DNA of 64,000 nt. It comes from JAWXUU01 sp044426085 (lineage in GTDB: Bacteria; Bacillota; Clostridia; Christensenellales; CAMQZB01). The stretch lies in NCBI GenBank assembly GCA_044426085.1, contig JAWXUU010000002.1, positions 124,001 through 188,000 of the forward strand. Reading direction: 5' to 3'. This document shows positions 1 to 8,508 of the stretch, in pieces (position 1 is the first letter of the stretch; every line of letters begins with the position of its first letter). The translations under genes and the position numbers were made by a program. A model generated the notes under the pieces. It had not been told where the DNA came from. It did not search any database and worked only from the letters and a program-made list of their open reading frames with translations.

Positions 1-1
1 T

Positions 2-1540
2 GCAAGACTTCAACCTGAAAAAATGGCACTTGTTTGGTGCGATGAATTTGGAAACGAAAAGAAATTGACATTTAAAGATATAAGTATCCTTTCAAATAAA
101 GCTGCAAATTTCCTTTTGTCGGCAGGTATCAAAAAGGGCGATACAATCATGATGATTCTAAACAGAAGATACGAATATTGGTATCTTTCTGTTGCATGCA
201 ATAAAATTGGTGCAATTTTCATCCCTGCAAGTCACCTTCTTACAGAAAAGGATATCGAATATAGATGTGAAAAAGCAAATGTTAAGATGCTTATTTGCAA
301 CAACCAAAAACCAATCCAAAATCTTTTGATTAAAGCAAAGGACAAATGCCCTTCTGTTGAATCATACTGCACGCTTTCTGATGTTGACGGATTTATTAAT
401 TTGACTACAGAAGTTGAAAAACAAAGCGAAGTTATTTCAATTGATTTTGTTAAAAACTCGTATGACCCGTTCATGATTTATTTCACTTCAGGAACAACTG
501 GTATGCCAAAAATGGTTTTGCATATCCAATCTTATCCACTTGGACATATCGTGACTCAAGGTTTCTGGCATTTCATTCGCGATGAAGATTTGCATTTCAC
601 CCTTGCGGACACAGGCTGGGCAAAATGCTCTTGGGGGAAAATATACGGCGCTTGGATCAGTGGTGCTTGCCAATTTGTTTATGACTTTTATGGCAAATTT
701 ACCCCGCTTGATTTGTTGCCACTTATTGAAAAATATAAAGTGACATCATTCTGTGCTCCGCCAACAGTTTATAGATTTCTAATAAAAGAAGATTTGTCGA
801 ATTATAATCTTTCAAGTCTTAATCACATGACTTCAGCTGGCGAACCACTCAACGGTGAAATATACAACCAAATTCTTTCAAAACTTGGTCTTAAAATAAG
901 AGAAGGATTTGGACAAACTGAAACTTGCGTTATGCTTGCAACATTCCCATGGTGCGAAAATAAATGTGGAGCAATGGGATTGCCTTCTCCGCTTTATGAT
1001 ATTCATTTGATTGATGAAAATTATGAGGAAGTACCAATGGGTGAAGAGGGTGAAATCTGCATAAAAATGCCACTTGACGGACATCAACATGGATTGCTTT
1101 CTGAATATTATAAAGATGAAATTGCAAATGCAAACGCCTTTGAAAATGGTTATTATCACACTGGCGACCTTGCATATGCCGATGAAGATGGATACTTCTG
1201 GTTTGTTGGTAGACGTGACGACATCATCAAAAGTTCTGGATACAGAATTGGACCATTTGAAGTTGAATCTGCTCTGCTCACGCACCCTTCAGTTATGGAA
1301 TGCTCGATAACTGCAGTTCCAGATGAATTAAGAGGACAAATCGTTAAAGCGACAGTTGTTCTTGCAAATGGATTCACAGCTTCAGAAGAACTTAAAAAAG
1401 AATTGCAAAATCACGTTAAAAATACAACTGCACCATATAAATACCCAAGAATTGTTGAGTTCGTTACAGAACTTCCAAAAACAATCAGTGGAAAAATTCG
1501 CCGTGTAGAAATAAGAGCAAATGACGCGAAGAAAAATTAG
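2..1540 (+). CDS. Acyl-CoA synthetase (AMP-forming, MACS/acetyl-CoA synthetase type), 5' truncated by window edge
   Basis: Activates a carboxylic acid with ATP and CoA through an acyl-adenylate. The reading frame is open to the window edge upstream of the first ATG at 23, and the upstream residues (ARLQPEK) fit the family, so the true start lies outside. Numbering from the Met at 23, the P-loop-like A3 motif YFTSGTTGMPK is near residues 153-163, GFGQTET near 295, YHTGD near 378, the hinge region GRRDDIIKSSGYRIGPFEVE near 396-415, and the C-terminal catalytic lysine motif PKTISGKIRR near 484-493. These are the ordered motifs of medium-chain acyl-CoA synthetases. Substrate cannot be read from sequence. 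It ends in a strong bidirectional hairpin shared with bioY. Confidence 0.9.
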   Translation, partial: ARLQPEKMALVWCDEFGNEKKLTFKDISILSNKAANFLLSAGIKKGDTIMMILNRRYEYWYLSVACNKIGAIFIPASHLLTEKDIEYRCEKANVKMLICNNQKPIQNLLIKAKDKCPSVESYCTLSDVDGFINLTTEVEKQSEVISIDFVKNSYDPFMIYFTSGTTGMPKMVLHIQSYPLGHIVTQGFWHFIRDEDLHFTLADTGWAKCSWGKIYGAWISGACQFVYDFYGKFTPLDLLPLIEKYKVTSFCAPPTVYRFLIKEDLSNYNLSSLNHMTSAGEPLNGEIYNQILSKLGLKIREGFGQTETCVMLATFPWCENKCGAMGLPSPLYDIHLIDENYEEVPMGEEGEICIKMPLDGHQHGLLSEYYKDEIANANAFENGYYHTGDLAYADEDGYFWFVGRRDDIIKSSGYRIGPFEVESALLTHPSVMECSITAVPDELRGQIVKATVVLANGFTASEELKKELQNHVKNTTAPYKYPRIVEFVTELPKTISGKIRRVEIRANDAKKN

Positions 1541-1561
1541 CAATAATTATATAAGACTAAA

Positions 1562-1595
1562 AAAAGGTTAGATTGAATTATCAATCTAACCTTTT
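1562..1595. terminator. Bidirectional rho-independent terminator
   Basis: A perfect 15-bp stem (1562-1576 with 1581-1595) with a 4-nt loop and A/T runs on both sides separates the convergent acyl-CoA synthetase and bioY genes, so it can terminate both. Confidence 0.85.
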
Positions 1596-1611
1596 AATAT
1601 GTATGGAATTA

Positions 1612-2166
1612 TTATGAATGTCGTATTTGTTTATAAACAGGCAAAAGCTTTTTGCCAACAATAATTGCAACTATGCTCTTTGCGATATCCCCCGGAATAA
1701 ATATAATAAAGAAACTCCAAAGAACGCTAGTCAAAACGAAATCCGTTTGAAAGTATAGTTTTGCAAGTAGGAAATAATATCCAATAGCAATGATATAAGT
1801 GACTATTGCACCAGCAAAAACTGCAATTGATAACTCTTTAACTGTCGGTTCATTTTTTCCTTTCAAAAGAAAACCTGTCAAAAAAGCTTGAAGCACAAAT
1901 CCGAGCAAATATCCAAATGTCACAGTGAAAATATACATTATTCCACCACCGCTCGTAAACACAGGTATGCCAATAAGTCCGATGCAAATGTAAACCATAA
2001 CACTGACAGCCCCAAGTCCACTTCCAAGGAAAATACCCGCTAGGCTAACGAAAAATGTTTGCATAGAAATTGGAACTGGCGGAATAGGGATTTTTAAAAA
2101 CGCGCCAACTGCGATAAGTGCAGAAAAAATTCCGCAGAAAACTAAATCTTTTGTTGAAATCTTCAT
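1612..2166 (-). CDS. bioY: Biotin ECF transporter S component BioY
   Basis: Substrate-binding membrane component of an energy-coupling-factor biotin transporter, 184 residues with about six hydrophobic segments. The N-terminal LVFCGIFSALIAVGAFLKIP stretch, the PVPISMQTFFV motif and the GxxGIPVF region are typical of BioY. The start at 2166 is chosen because AAGGAGAGACATC precedes that ATG; an upstream in-frame Met at 2214 has no ribosome binding site and would lie across the promoter. A promoter and BirA-like operator lie directly upstream. No EcfA/EcfT genes are nearby, so it probably shares a genome-wide ECF module. Confidence 0.93.
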   Translation of the reverse strand: MKISTKDLVFCGIFSALIAVGAFLKIPIPPVPISMQTFFVSLAGIFLGSGLGAVSVMVYICIGLIGIPVFTSGGGIMYIFTVTFGYLLGFVLQAFLTGFLLKGKNEPTVKELSIAVFAGAIVTYIIAIGYYFLLAKLYFQTDFVLTSVLWSFFIIFIPGDIAKSIVAIIVGKKLLPVYKQIRHS

Positions 2167-2193
2167 GATGTCTCTCCTTAATCTTATGATATC

Positions 2194-2222
2194 AGTATAA
2201 AACATCAAAAGCATATTGTCAA
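2194..2222 (-). promoter_or_regulatory. Sigma-A promoter of bioY
   Basis: On the minus strand a perfect TTGACA (2217-2222) and TATACT (2194-2199) are separated by 17 bp, 27 bp upstream of the bioY start codon. The -35 box lies inside the BirA-like inverted repeat. Confidence 0.8.
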
Positions 2223-2250
2223 CTATTTTAATATAATTAGTTTACAATAT
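2213..2250. promoter_or_regulatory. Candidate BirA operator
   Basis: ATATTGTCAAC (2213-2223), 16 bp, then GTTTACAATAT (2240-2250): 11-bp arms matching at 10 positions. This resembles the TTGT(A/T)AAC-spacer-GTT(A/T)ACAA operators known for the biotin repressor-ligase BirA. It overlaps the -35 element of bioY, which would allow repression when biotin is plentiful. Inference from motif and context. Confidence 0.75.
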
Positions 2251-2262
2251 GGCAAAAAAATA

Positions 2263-2289
2263 AAGCGACAATAATTTGTCGCTTAAATT
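2263..2289 (-). terminator. Terminator after yajC
   Basis: AAGCGACA and TTGTCGCTT arms with a short loop, followed on the minus strand by a T-rich run, lie just downstream of the yajC stop. Confidence 0.75.
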
Positions 2290-2293
2290 TTTA

Positions 2294-2662
2294 TTATAGT
2301 GTGTCGTCTTGAACTTCAATAACCTCTTCAGCTGGTTTACTTTCAGCCTTAGCTTGTTGTTGAGCATCATCAGAAGCGTAAACTGCATTTTTGATGATTT
2401 TCAAATATCCAATTTTATCACCTTCGCCTGTTTTGATTAGGAAATAATCTTCACCAACAACTTCGATAACACCAAGGATACCTCCGATAGTTTTGATTTT
2501 GCTTCCAACTTCAAGACCTGCAATCATTTCGTCAACTTTAGCTTGACGCTTTTTTTGGCTTTTAGATGAGAATACATACATAGCAACTACACACACAACT
2601 AAGAATCCAAGCATCATAAATGAGCTCATGTCGGTAGTGCTTGTTAGTAATAAATTAATCAT
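2294..2662 (-). CDS. yajC: Preprotein translocase accessory subunit YajC
   Basis: 122-residue protein with one N-terminal membrane segment (about residues 16-33, MLGFLVVCVVAMYVF), a basic KSQKKRQAKVDEMI stretch, then the cytosolic beta-rich YajC domain with the signature GLEVGSKIKTIGGILGVIEVV around 50-70. YajC associates with SecDF-YidC near the SecYEG channel. The C-terminus is an acidic low-complexity tail. It follows tgt, the usual ruv-queA-tgt-yajC order in Clostridia. Confidence 0.95.
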   Translation of the reverse strand: MINLLLTSTTDMSSFMMLGFLVVCVVAMYVFSSKSQKKRQAKVDEMIAGLEVGSKIKTIGGILGVIEVVGEDYFLIKTGEGDKIGYLKIIKNAVYASDDAQQQAKAESKPAEEVIEVQDDTL

Positions 2663-2734
2663 ATTGAATCTCCTTATTTTTTGTTTATTGTTATAATTTT
2701 ATATCATAACGATATATTTTGCAAGCGATTTACC

Positions 2735-3847
2735 TTATTTGTTGTATTTTTTATAAAAATCATTAACAAAATCTAGCAAATTATCTTGTAATATAGCATT
2801 TCTTGCATCTTTCATGAGCTTTATCAAGAAGTGAATGTTGTGCATTGAAAGAAGTGTTGCTCCTAATATTTCATCAACATTAACAAGGTGACGCAAATAA
2901 GCCTTTGTGAAATTTTGACAGCAATAACAATCGCACTCTGGGTCAAGCGGTGTGAAATCAGCTTTGTATTTGCCGTTTCTTACAACAACTTTGCCTTGCG
3001 ATGTCATAGCAGTTCCGTTTCTTGCAATCCTTGTTGGCAAGACACAATCACACATATCAATTCCCCTGATAGCAGCTTCCAAAAGGTAATCCGGTGTGCC
3101 TACTCCCATGAGATAATGTGGCATTTCTGGTGGCAATTTTGGTTGAATATGATCTAGCAAATCAATCATGATTTCCTTTGGTTCACCAACGGAAAGTCCG
3201 CCGATTGCAATACCATGTTTAGCATATTTAATAGATTCCTTGATTGAAATATCACGCAAATCCTTATACATATTGCCTTGAATGATTGGAAAAAGTGCTT
3301 GTGCTTCGTTTTTGTGGGCATTATCACATCTTTCCATCCAATCGTGTGTTCTATTCATTGCAATTTCAGCTTCTTTATACGTTGCACCATATTTTGAACA
3401 AACATCGAATGCCATAATAACGTCTGCACCAAGATTGTTTTCAATTTCCATAACCTTTTCAGGTGTAAAGAAAAGCTTTGCACCATCGTGGTGAGAGTGA
3501 AAATGAACACCTTCGTCGGTGATTTTATTCAGTTCGCTCAGTGAGAAAACTTGGAAACCGCCACTGTCTGTCAAAATTGGCTTATCCCAATTCATAAATT
3601 TATGAAGACCGCCCGCTTGTTTCACGAGCTCGTCGCCGGGTCTCACGTGAAGATGATATGTGTTTGCCAAAATGATTTCTGCACCAGTATCTTCAACTTG
3701 TTTTGGCGTCATGGATTTGACAGTTCCCTGAGTTCCTACTGGCATGAAAACTGGGGTTTGAATTTCTCCGTGTGGCGTTTTAAAAACGCCCGCACGTGCG
3801 CCAGTATGCTTGTCTACATGCTGGACTTCAAATGAAAAATTATTCAT
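2735..3847 (-). CDS. tgt: tRNA-guanine transglycosylase
   Basis: Exchanges guanine 34 of tRNAs with GUN anticodons for preQ1 in the queuosine pathway. At 370 residues it is full length. The general acid/base Asp is in DSGGFQV (D94), the nucleophile Asp in GIDMCDC (D264), the substrate loop GGLSVGE is at 217-222, and the zinc site is C305-x-C307-x2-C310 with a later His (about 336). It lies 23 bp downstream of queA, whose product performs the next chemical step after preQ1 insertion. Confidence 0.97.
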   Translation of the reverse strand: MNNFSFEVQHVDKHTGARAGVFKTPHGEIQTPVFMPVGTQGTVKSMTPKQVEDTGAEIILANTYHLHVRPGDELVKQAGGLHKFMNWDKPILTDSGGFQVFSLSELNKITDEGVHFHSHHDGAKLFFTPEKVMEIENNLGADVIMAFDVCSKYGATYKEAEIAMNRTHDWMERCDNAHKNEAQALFPIIQGNMYKDLRDISIKESIKYAKHGIAIGGLSVGEPKEIMIDLLDHIQPKLPPEMPHYLMGVGTPDYLLEAAIRGIDMCDCVLPTRIARNGTAMTSQGKVVVRNGKYKADFTPLDPECDCYCCQNFTKAYLRHLVNVDEILGATLLSMHNIHFLIKLMKDARNAILQDNLLDFVNDFYKKYNK

Positions 3848-3870
3848 ATTACCTCATTAAAATTTATTTC

Positions 3871-4890
3871 TTATTCAATAAACATAGCATCGCCAAAGCT
3901 GAAAAATCTATATTTTTCATCCACAGCAGTTTTATATACTGAAAGTGTTCTTTCTTTTGTTATCTTTGCCGAAACAAGCATGAGAAGAGTTGATTCTGGC
4001 AAATGGAAGTTTGTTATCAAGCTATCAACCACTTTAAATTTATATGGTGGATAGATGAAAATTTGAGTGTTGTCGTGCATTTCTTTGAGCATTCCGTTTT
4101 CATCAGATGCGCTTTCCAAAACGCGAACGGATGTTGTTCCAACAGCAACAATTCGTCTGCCTTCAGCTTTTGCACTGTTGATTTTTTCAGCAGATTCTTT
4201 TGAAATTTCAAAATATTCAGAATGCATAACGTGATTTTCAACATCATCAACTTGCACAGGTCTGAAAGTTCCTAGCCCAACATGAAGCATAACTTCAACA
4301 AATTCAACACCTTTTTCTGCAAGTTTTTCCATAAGTTCTGGTGTGAAGTGAAGACCTGCTGTTGGTGCTGCTGAAGAGCCTTGCTCTTTTGCGTATACAG
4401 TTTGGTATCTGTTTTGGTCTTTAAGTGTTTCGTGGATGTATGGTGGAAGTGGCATATATCCAATTTCGCTTATAATATCTTCAAAAACGCCGTTGAATTC
4501 AAAGCGGATAATCCTTCCGCCAAAATCTGTGTGGTCTATAATTTCTCCAACTAATTTTTCGCCGAACTTAAATTTAGTTCCAGTTTTTGCAATTCTTCCG
4601 GGTTTAACAAGTGTCTCCCAATCGGTTAGGTTAATTCTTTTAAGTAGCAATAATTCGATTTTCCCGCCTGTTTCTAGCTTCGTGCCAAAAATTCTTGCAG
4701 GCAAAACCTTTGTGTTGTTAACAACCAACACATCGCCCTTTTTTAGGTAGTTTACAATATCATAAAAGTGCTTATGTTCAAGTTCTCCGTTTGATTTGCA
4801 AACTAAAAGCCTTGAAGAATCTCTTGGATAAACTGGTGTTTGGGCAATCAATTCTTCAGGCAAGTCGTAGTAAAATTCTTTTGTGTTCAT
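3871..4890 (-). CDS. queA: S-adenosylmethionine:tRNA ribosyltransferase-isomerase QueA
   Basis: Transfers and isomerises the ribosyl part of SAM onto preQ1-modified tRNA to give epoxyqueuosine. 339 residues, usual length. Family motifs seen include the N-terminal FYYDLPEELIAQTPVYPRD, VLVVNNTKVLPARIFG, YAKEQGSSAAPTAGLHFT, LHVGLGTFRPV and ITNFHLPESTLLMLVSA. It sits between ruvB (16 bp) and tgt (23 bp) in a compact operon. Confidence 0.97.
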   Translation of the reverse strand: MNTKEFYYDLPEELIAQTPVYPRDSSRLLVCKSNGELEHKHFYDIVNYLKKGDVLVVNNTKVLPARIFGTKLETGGKIELLLLKRINLTDWETLVKPGRIAKTGTKFKFGEKLVGEIIDHTDFGGRIIRFEFNGVFEDIISEIGYMPLPPYIHETLKDQNRYQTVYAKEQGSSAAPTAGLHFTPELMEKLAEKGVEFVEVMLHVGLGTFRPVQVDDVENHVMHSEYFEISKESAEKINSAKAEGRRIVAVGTTSVRVLESASDENGMLKEMHDNTQIFIYPPYKFKVVDSLITNFHLPESTLLMLVSAKITKERTLSVYKTAVDEKYRFFSFGDAMFIE

Positions 4891-4906
4891 TTATTTATTT
4901 CCTATT

Positions 4907-5911
4907 TTATTCCCTTGAATAGGTTTTATTCAAGTGGTCGTATGCTTTTTTCAAAACCAATCTGCCTTTTTGTGTTCTAGTTATAAGCCCAAGTTGCAAA
5001 AGATATGGTTCATAAACATCTTCAATGGTATTAGAATCCTCGTTTATTGCCGCGCTTATTGTATCAAGCCCAACGGGTCTACCTTCAAATGTTTCGATAA
5101 GTGCTTCTAGGTATTTGATATCAATAAGGTCAAGACCAAGCTTATCAACTTCCATAGAAGTCAGTGCAAAATCAGCAGTTTCTTTTGAAATTTCAGCTTC
5201 ACCGTTTACGCATGCAAAATCACGAACCCTTCGCAAAAGTCGGTTTGCAATTCTTGGTGTACCACGCGACCTTCTTGAAATTTCTTCCGCCGCACTGTCG
5301 CTTATTGGCATATTCAACATGCTTGCTGAGCGTTTTATGATATATTTGAGTTCTTCTATGTCGTACATTTCAAGCCTAGAAATAACCCCAAATCTGTCGC
5401 GAAGTGGCGATGTGAGCATGCCGGCTTTTGTTGTTGCACCAATAAGTGTAAATTTTGGCATATCTATTCTGACATTCCTTGCCGATGGTCCTTTGCCTAG
5501 AACCAAATCTAGTGCAAAATCTTCCATTGCAGGATAAAGAATTTCTTCAACTTGATTGTTCATTCTGTGAATTTCATCAATAAACAAAATATCACCTTCG
5601 CCAAGGTTGGTAAGAATTGCCGCAAGGTCGCCTGCTCTTTCAATGGCAGGACCACTTGTCACTTTTATTTGCACGCCAAGTTCATTTGCGATGATGTTTG
5701 CAAGCGTGGTTTTTCCAAGCCCAGGAGGGCCGTATAAAAGCACGTGGTCAAGACTTTCTGATCTTATTTTTGCACTTTGAATAAAAACCCCAAGGTTTGA
5801 TTTAACTTTCTGTTGACCGACAAAATCATCAAAAGATTTTGGACGTAATGCCGATTCGATATCTACGTCAAATGATGACTTAGTGCTTGTTATCAATCTT
5901 TCATCTTCCAT
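4907..5911 (-). CDS. ruvB: Holliday junction branch migration ATPase RuvB
   Basis: AAA+ motor that drives branch migration on RuvA-bound junctions. 334 residues: Walker A GPPGLGKTTL at 61-70, Walker B ILFIDEIHR near 108-116, sensor/arginine-finger region GATTKAGMLTSPLRDRFGV, and the C-terminal winged helix (RGTPRIANRLLRRVRDFA; QLGLITRTQKGR). The gene follows ruvA by 11 bp. Confidence 0.98.
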   Translation of the reverse strand: MEDERLITSTKSSFDVDIESALRPKSFDDFVGQQKVKSNLGVFIQSAKIRSESLDHVLLYGPPGLGKTTLANIIANELGVQIKVTSGPAIERAGDLAAILTNLGEGDILFIDEIHRMNNQVEEILYPAMEDFALDLVLGKGPSARNVRIDMPKFTLIGATTKAGMLTSPLRDRFGVISRLEMYDIEELKYIIKRSASMLNMPISDSAAEEISRRSRGTPRIANRLLRRVRDFACVNGEAEISKETADFALTSMEVDKLGLDLIDIKYLEALIETFEGRPVGLDTISAAINEDSNTIEDVYEPYLLQLGLITRTQKGRLVLKKAYDHLNKTYSRE

Positions 5912-5922
5912 AATATCCCCTT

Positions 5923-6507
5923 TTATTTTGCAGATTTTTTAAGTGCGATTTGAATAACCTTTTCAAGCGTTGTTGCATTTTGAGATATTGCGTATTCAAC
6001 AAGCTCTTGAGATTCTTTTTTTGTAAATCCAAGTGAAATAAGTGCAATGCCCGCATCCTGAGAAAAAGATGTGTCGATAAAATTTGCCATAACACTGTCG
6101 ATTGAAGCTTCAACTTTATCGCGAAGTTCAACAATGATTCTTTCTGCTGTTTTTTTACCAATCCCTTTCACTTTTGAAAGACCAATTGCGTTTCCTTGTG
6201 CTATGTTTGTAACAATTTCTTCAATTCTTCCACTAGAAAGAATTGCAATGCCACCCTTAGGACCAATTCCGCTAACAGAAATAAGCTTTTCAAAAAGTGC
6301 TTTTTCTTCGCGTTTTAAAAATCCAAAAAGTGAAATGCCGTCTTCCCTTGTTTGCATATAGATATAAAGTTTAACCTGACTGCCAATAGGTCCAATATCT
6401 TGAAGCGTTGCTGTTGTAACCAAAATTGCATAACCAATCCCGTTATTATCAACACAAATTTCGCTTTCTGTTTTAGTTACTAATTCACCTTTTATGTATG
6501 CTATCAT
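5923..6507 (-). CDS. ruvA: Holliday junction DNA helicase subunit RuvA
   Basis: Junction-recognition subunit of RuvAB. 194 residues: N-terminal OB fold (MIAYIKGELV, YMQTREDGISLFGF), two helix-hairpin-helix motifs (LISVSGIGPKGGIAILS near 75 and LSKVKGIGKKTAERIIVEL near 110), and the small C-terminal domain that contacts RuvB. Gene order ruvC-ruvA-ruvB is as usual. Confidence 0.97.
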   Translation of the reverse strand: MIAYIKGELVTKTESEICVDNNGIGYAILVTTATLQDIGPIGSQVKLYIYMQTREDGISLFGFLKREEKALFEKLISVSGIGPKGGIAILSSGRIEEIVTNIAQGNAIGLSKVKGIGKKTAERIIVELRDKVEASIDSVMANFIDTSFSQDAGIALISLGFTKKESQELVEYAISQNATTLEKVIQIALKKSAK

Positions 6508-6524
6508 ATTTTCTCCAGTCTATA

Positions 6525-7016
6525 TTATATTTCAAAATTCTTTGCAAATCTTCTGCTTTGATGATGCGTTATCGCAATGGCAAGACCATCAGCTGCATCG
6601 TCTGGTTTTGGAATATCTTTTAATTTCAAAAGAACCTTAACCATTTGTTGCATTTGCTTTTTATCTGCTCTTCCGTATCCTGTTATCGCTTGTTTAACTT
6701 GCAGTGGTGTGTATTCATAAAGGTTGCCCATGCGTTTGATTGCCGTGAGCAACACAACGCCACGCGCGTGTGCAACAGCGATACCGTTTGTGATATTCTT
6801 CACAAAAAACAACTCTTCCAAAGCAATTTCATCTGGTTGAAATTTATCAATCAGCGCATTCATACCCCGCTCAATCATCGCAAGACGCTGTGGTAGAGAT
6901 TCAGTTTTAGGAGTGGAAATCACCCCATAATCAACGCAAATTTGCTTGCTACCTTGTATTTCAATAACGCCGTATCCAACCGAAGCAAGACCTGGGTCAA
7001 TTCCGAGAATAATCAC
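6525..7016 (-). CDS. ruvC: Holliday junction resolvase RuvC
   Basis: Endonuclease that resolves four-way junctions. The GTG at 7016 gives MIILGIDPGLASVGYG, the standard N-terminus with catalytic Asp 6 of GIDPG, preceded by a GAGGTG ribosome site. A second in-frame GTG at 7028 would add four residues and is less likely. Other acidic catalytic residues are in ALEELFF and in the KPDDAADGLAIA segment near the C-terminus. 163 residues. Confidence 0.95.
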   Translation of the reverse strand: MIILGIDPGLASVGYGVIEIQGSKQICVDYGVISTPKTESLPQRLAMIERGMNALIDKFQPDEIALEELFFVKNITNGIAVAHARGVVLLTAIKRMGNLYEYTPLQVKQAITGYGRADKKQMQQMVKVLLKLKDIPKPDDAADGLAIAITHHQSRRFAKNFEI

Positions 7017-7256
7017 TTCACACCTCACAATATTTTTACATACTAATTTTAATACAATATTAAATTATAGTCAATACATTTTTAATTAAATTTCAAATGA
7101 AAAAGCAATAAGCTCAAAATGCTTACTGCTTTTTCAAAATTATATGAAAGCAACAGTTGTTTCATCCATGGATTGAAGCCCTGTTGATAGTTCTAGTTTG
7201 TGGATATAAACGCTATATATCCGCAAAACTTAAAGGAACTATTTCCCAAAGGCGAG
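7017..7256 (-). other. Intergenic region between proA and ruvC
   Basis: About 240 bp holding the proA terminator hairpin (7099-7135), AT-rich DNA that must contain the ruvC promoter, and a stretch between 7140 and 7256 with a small inverted repeat (around 7200-7225) but no credible open reading frame. I see nothing else I can name. Confidence 0.5.
7099..7135 (-). terminator. Terminator after proA
   Basis: 15-nt arms (7099-7113 and 7121-7135) with one mismatch and terminal A/T tracts form a stable hairpin downstream of proA. Confidence 0.65.
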
Positions 7257-8492
7257 TTATTTCCTGATTTCGCCATTGCCCTCAATTATATACTTATAAG
7301 AAGTTATTTCCGCAAGTCCCATAGGCCCTCTTGCGTGCAATTTTTGTGTTGAAATTCCAATTTCTGCACCAAATCCAAACATAAAACCATCTGTAAAACG
7401 TGTTGAAACATTGTGATAAACACACGCTGAATCAATTTGAGATAGGAATGTTTGTGATGCATTCTTATTGTTTGTAACAATAGTTTCTGAATGCTTTGTG
7501 GAATGTGTGTTGATGTGGTTTATCGCTTCAGTTAAGCCGTCAATAACTTTTATAGAAATTTTGTAATCAACATATTCAGTGAAAAAATCTTCAGAAGTTG
7601 CTTTACTGCATTTTATGATTTCACAAGTTTTATCACAACCAAAAATTTCAACTCCACCGTCGCAAAGTGCACTTTGTGCTTTTGGGATAAATTCTTTTGC
7701 AACACTGCTGTCCACAACAAGACTTTCACAAGCGTTGCAAACTGAAACTCTTTGAAGTTTCGCGTTTTTCAATATTTCAATTGCCATATCAAAATCCGCA
7801 TCTTCATGAACATATAGATGACAATTACCAGTTCCCGTTTCGATAACGGGAACTTTTGAATTTTCAACGCAGTTTTTAATAAGTCCTGCTCCGCCACGCG
7901 GTATTAAAACATCGATATATTCCCTTTGACCCATCAAAAATGTTGCACCATCGCGTGATAAATCTTCAACAAGGTATATTGCATCTTTTGAAACGCCGTG
8001 CAAATTCAGTGCTTCTTGACACAATTCAACCAAAATTGCATTGGTGTTATACGCATCTTTACTTCCGCGCAAAACACTGCAATTTCCGCTTTTCAAGTTG
8101 AGCCCAAAGGCGTCGATTGTAACGTTTGGACGCGCTTCATATATGATTGCAACAACGCCAAAAGGCACGCGAATTTTTTTGATGTCGAGCCCGTCTGCTG
8201 TTGACCAGCTGTCTAGAACTTCACCAATACAATCTTTAAGGTCTGTAAGTTGCAACAGTCCTTCCGCCATAGCCTTTATGCGACTATCAGAAAGTGACAA
8301 CCTATCAATAAAGCTTGCTGGCATATTATTTTTATTTGCAAGTTGGATATCCAAGTTGTTTTTTGACAAAATAATTTCTGTATTATTTACAAGAATAGTA
8401 GCAAGCGATGTTAGTATTTCATTCTTTTTATCGCTTGATAAAACACCAATTGCCGTTTGTTGAGCTTTAACTTTTTTTAATGATTGAATCAT
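7257..8492 (-). CDS. proA: Gamma-glutamyl phosphate reductase
   Basis: NADPH-dependent reduction of gamma-glutamyl phosphate to glutamate semialdehyde in proline synthesis. 411 residues from the ATG at 8492, which has AAAAAGGAGCTATT in front; a longer reading from 8591 would run into the yebC gene and lacks a ribosome site. Seen: VPFGVVAIIYEARPNVT, GNCSVLRGSKDAYNTN, VIETGTGNCHLYV, the catalytic Cys in VSVCNACESLVVD, and FTDGFMFGFGAEIGISTQ. proB is not adjacent, although the two are normally paired. Confidence 0.96.
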   Translation of the reverse strand: MIQSLKKVKAQQTAIGVLSSDKKNEILTSLATILVNNTEIILSKNNLDIQLANKNNMPASFIDRLSLSDSRIKAMAEGLLQLTDLKDCIGEVLDSWSTADGLDIKKIRVPFGVVAIIYEARPNVTIDAFGLNLKSGNCSVLRGSKDAYNTNAILVELCQEALNLHGVSKDAIYLVEDLSRDGATFLMGQREYIDVLIPRGGAGLIKNCVENSKVPVIETGTGNCHLYVHEDADFDMAIEILKNAKLQRVSVCNACESLVVDSSVAKEFIPKAQSALCDGGVEIFGCDKTCEIIKCSKATSEDFFTEYVDYKISIKVIDGLTEAINHINTHSTKHSETIVTNNKNASQTFLSQIDSACVYHNVSTRFTDGFMFGFGAEIGISTQKLHARGPMGLAEITSYKYIIEGNGEIRK

Positions 8493-8508
8493 AATAGCTC
8501 CTTTTTTC

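Noticed and set aside
878..1285. 135-codon minus-strand frame inside the acyl-CoA synthetase gene
   Set aside because: It is antisense to strongly conserved synthetase motifs and has no homology or ribosome site.
7140..7256. Possible riboswitch or T-box between proA and ruvC
   Set aside because: It lies downstream of proA on the transcribed strand, and I find no T-box sequence or known riboswitch core.
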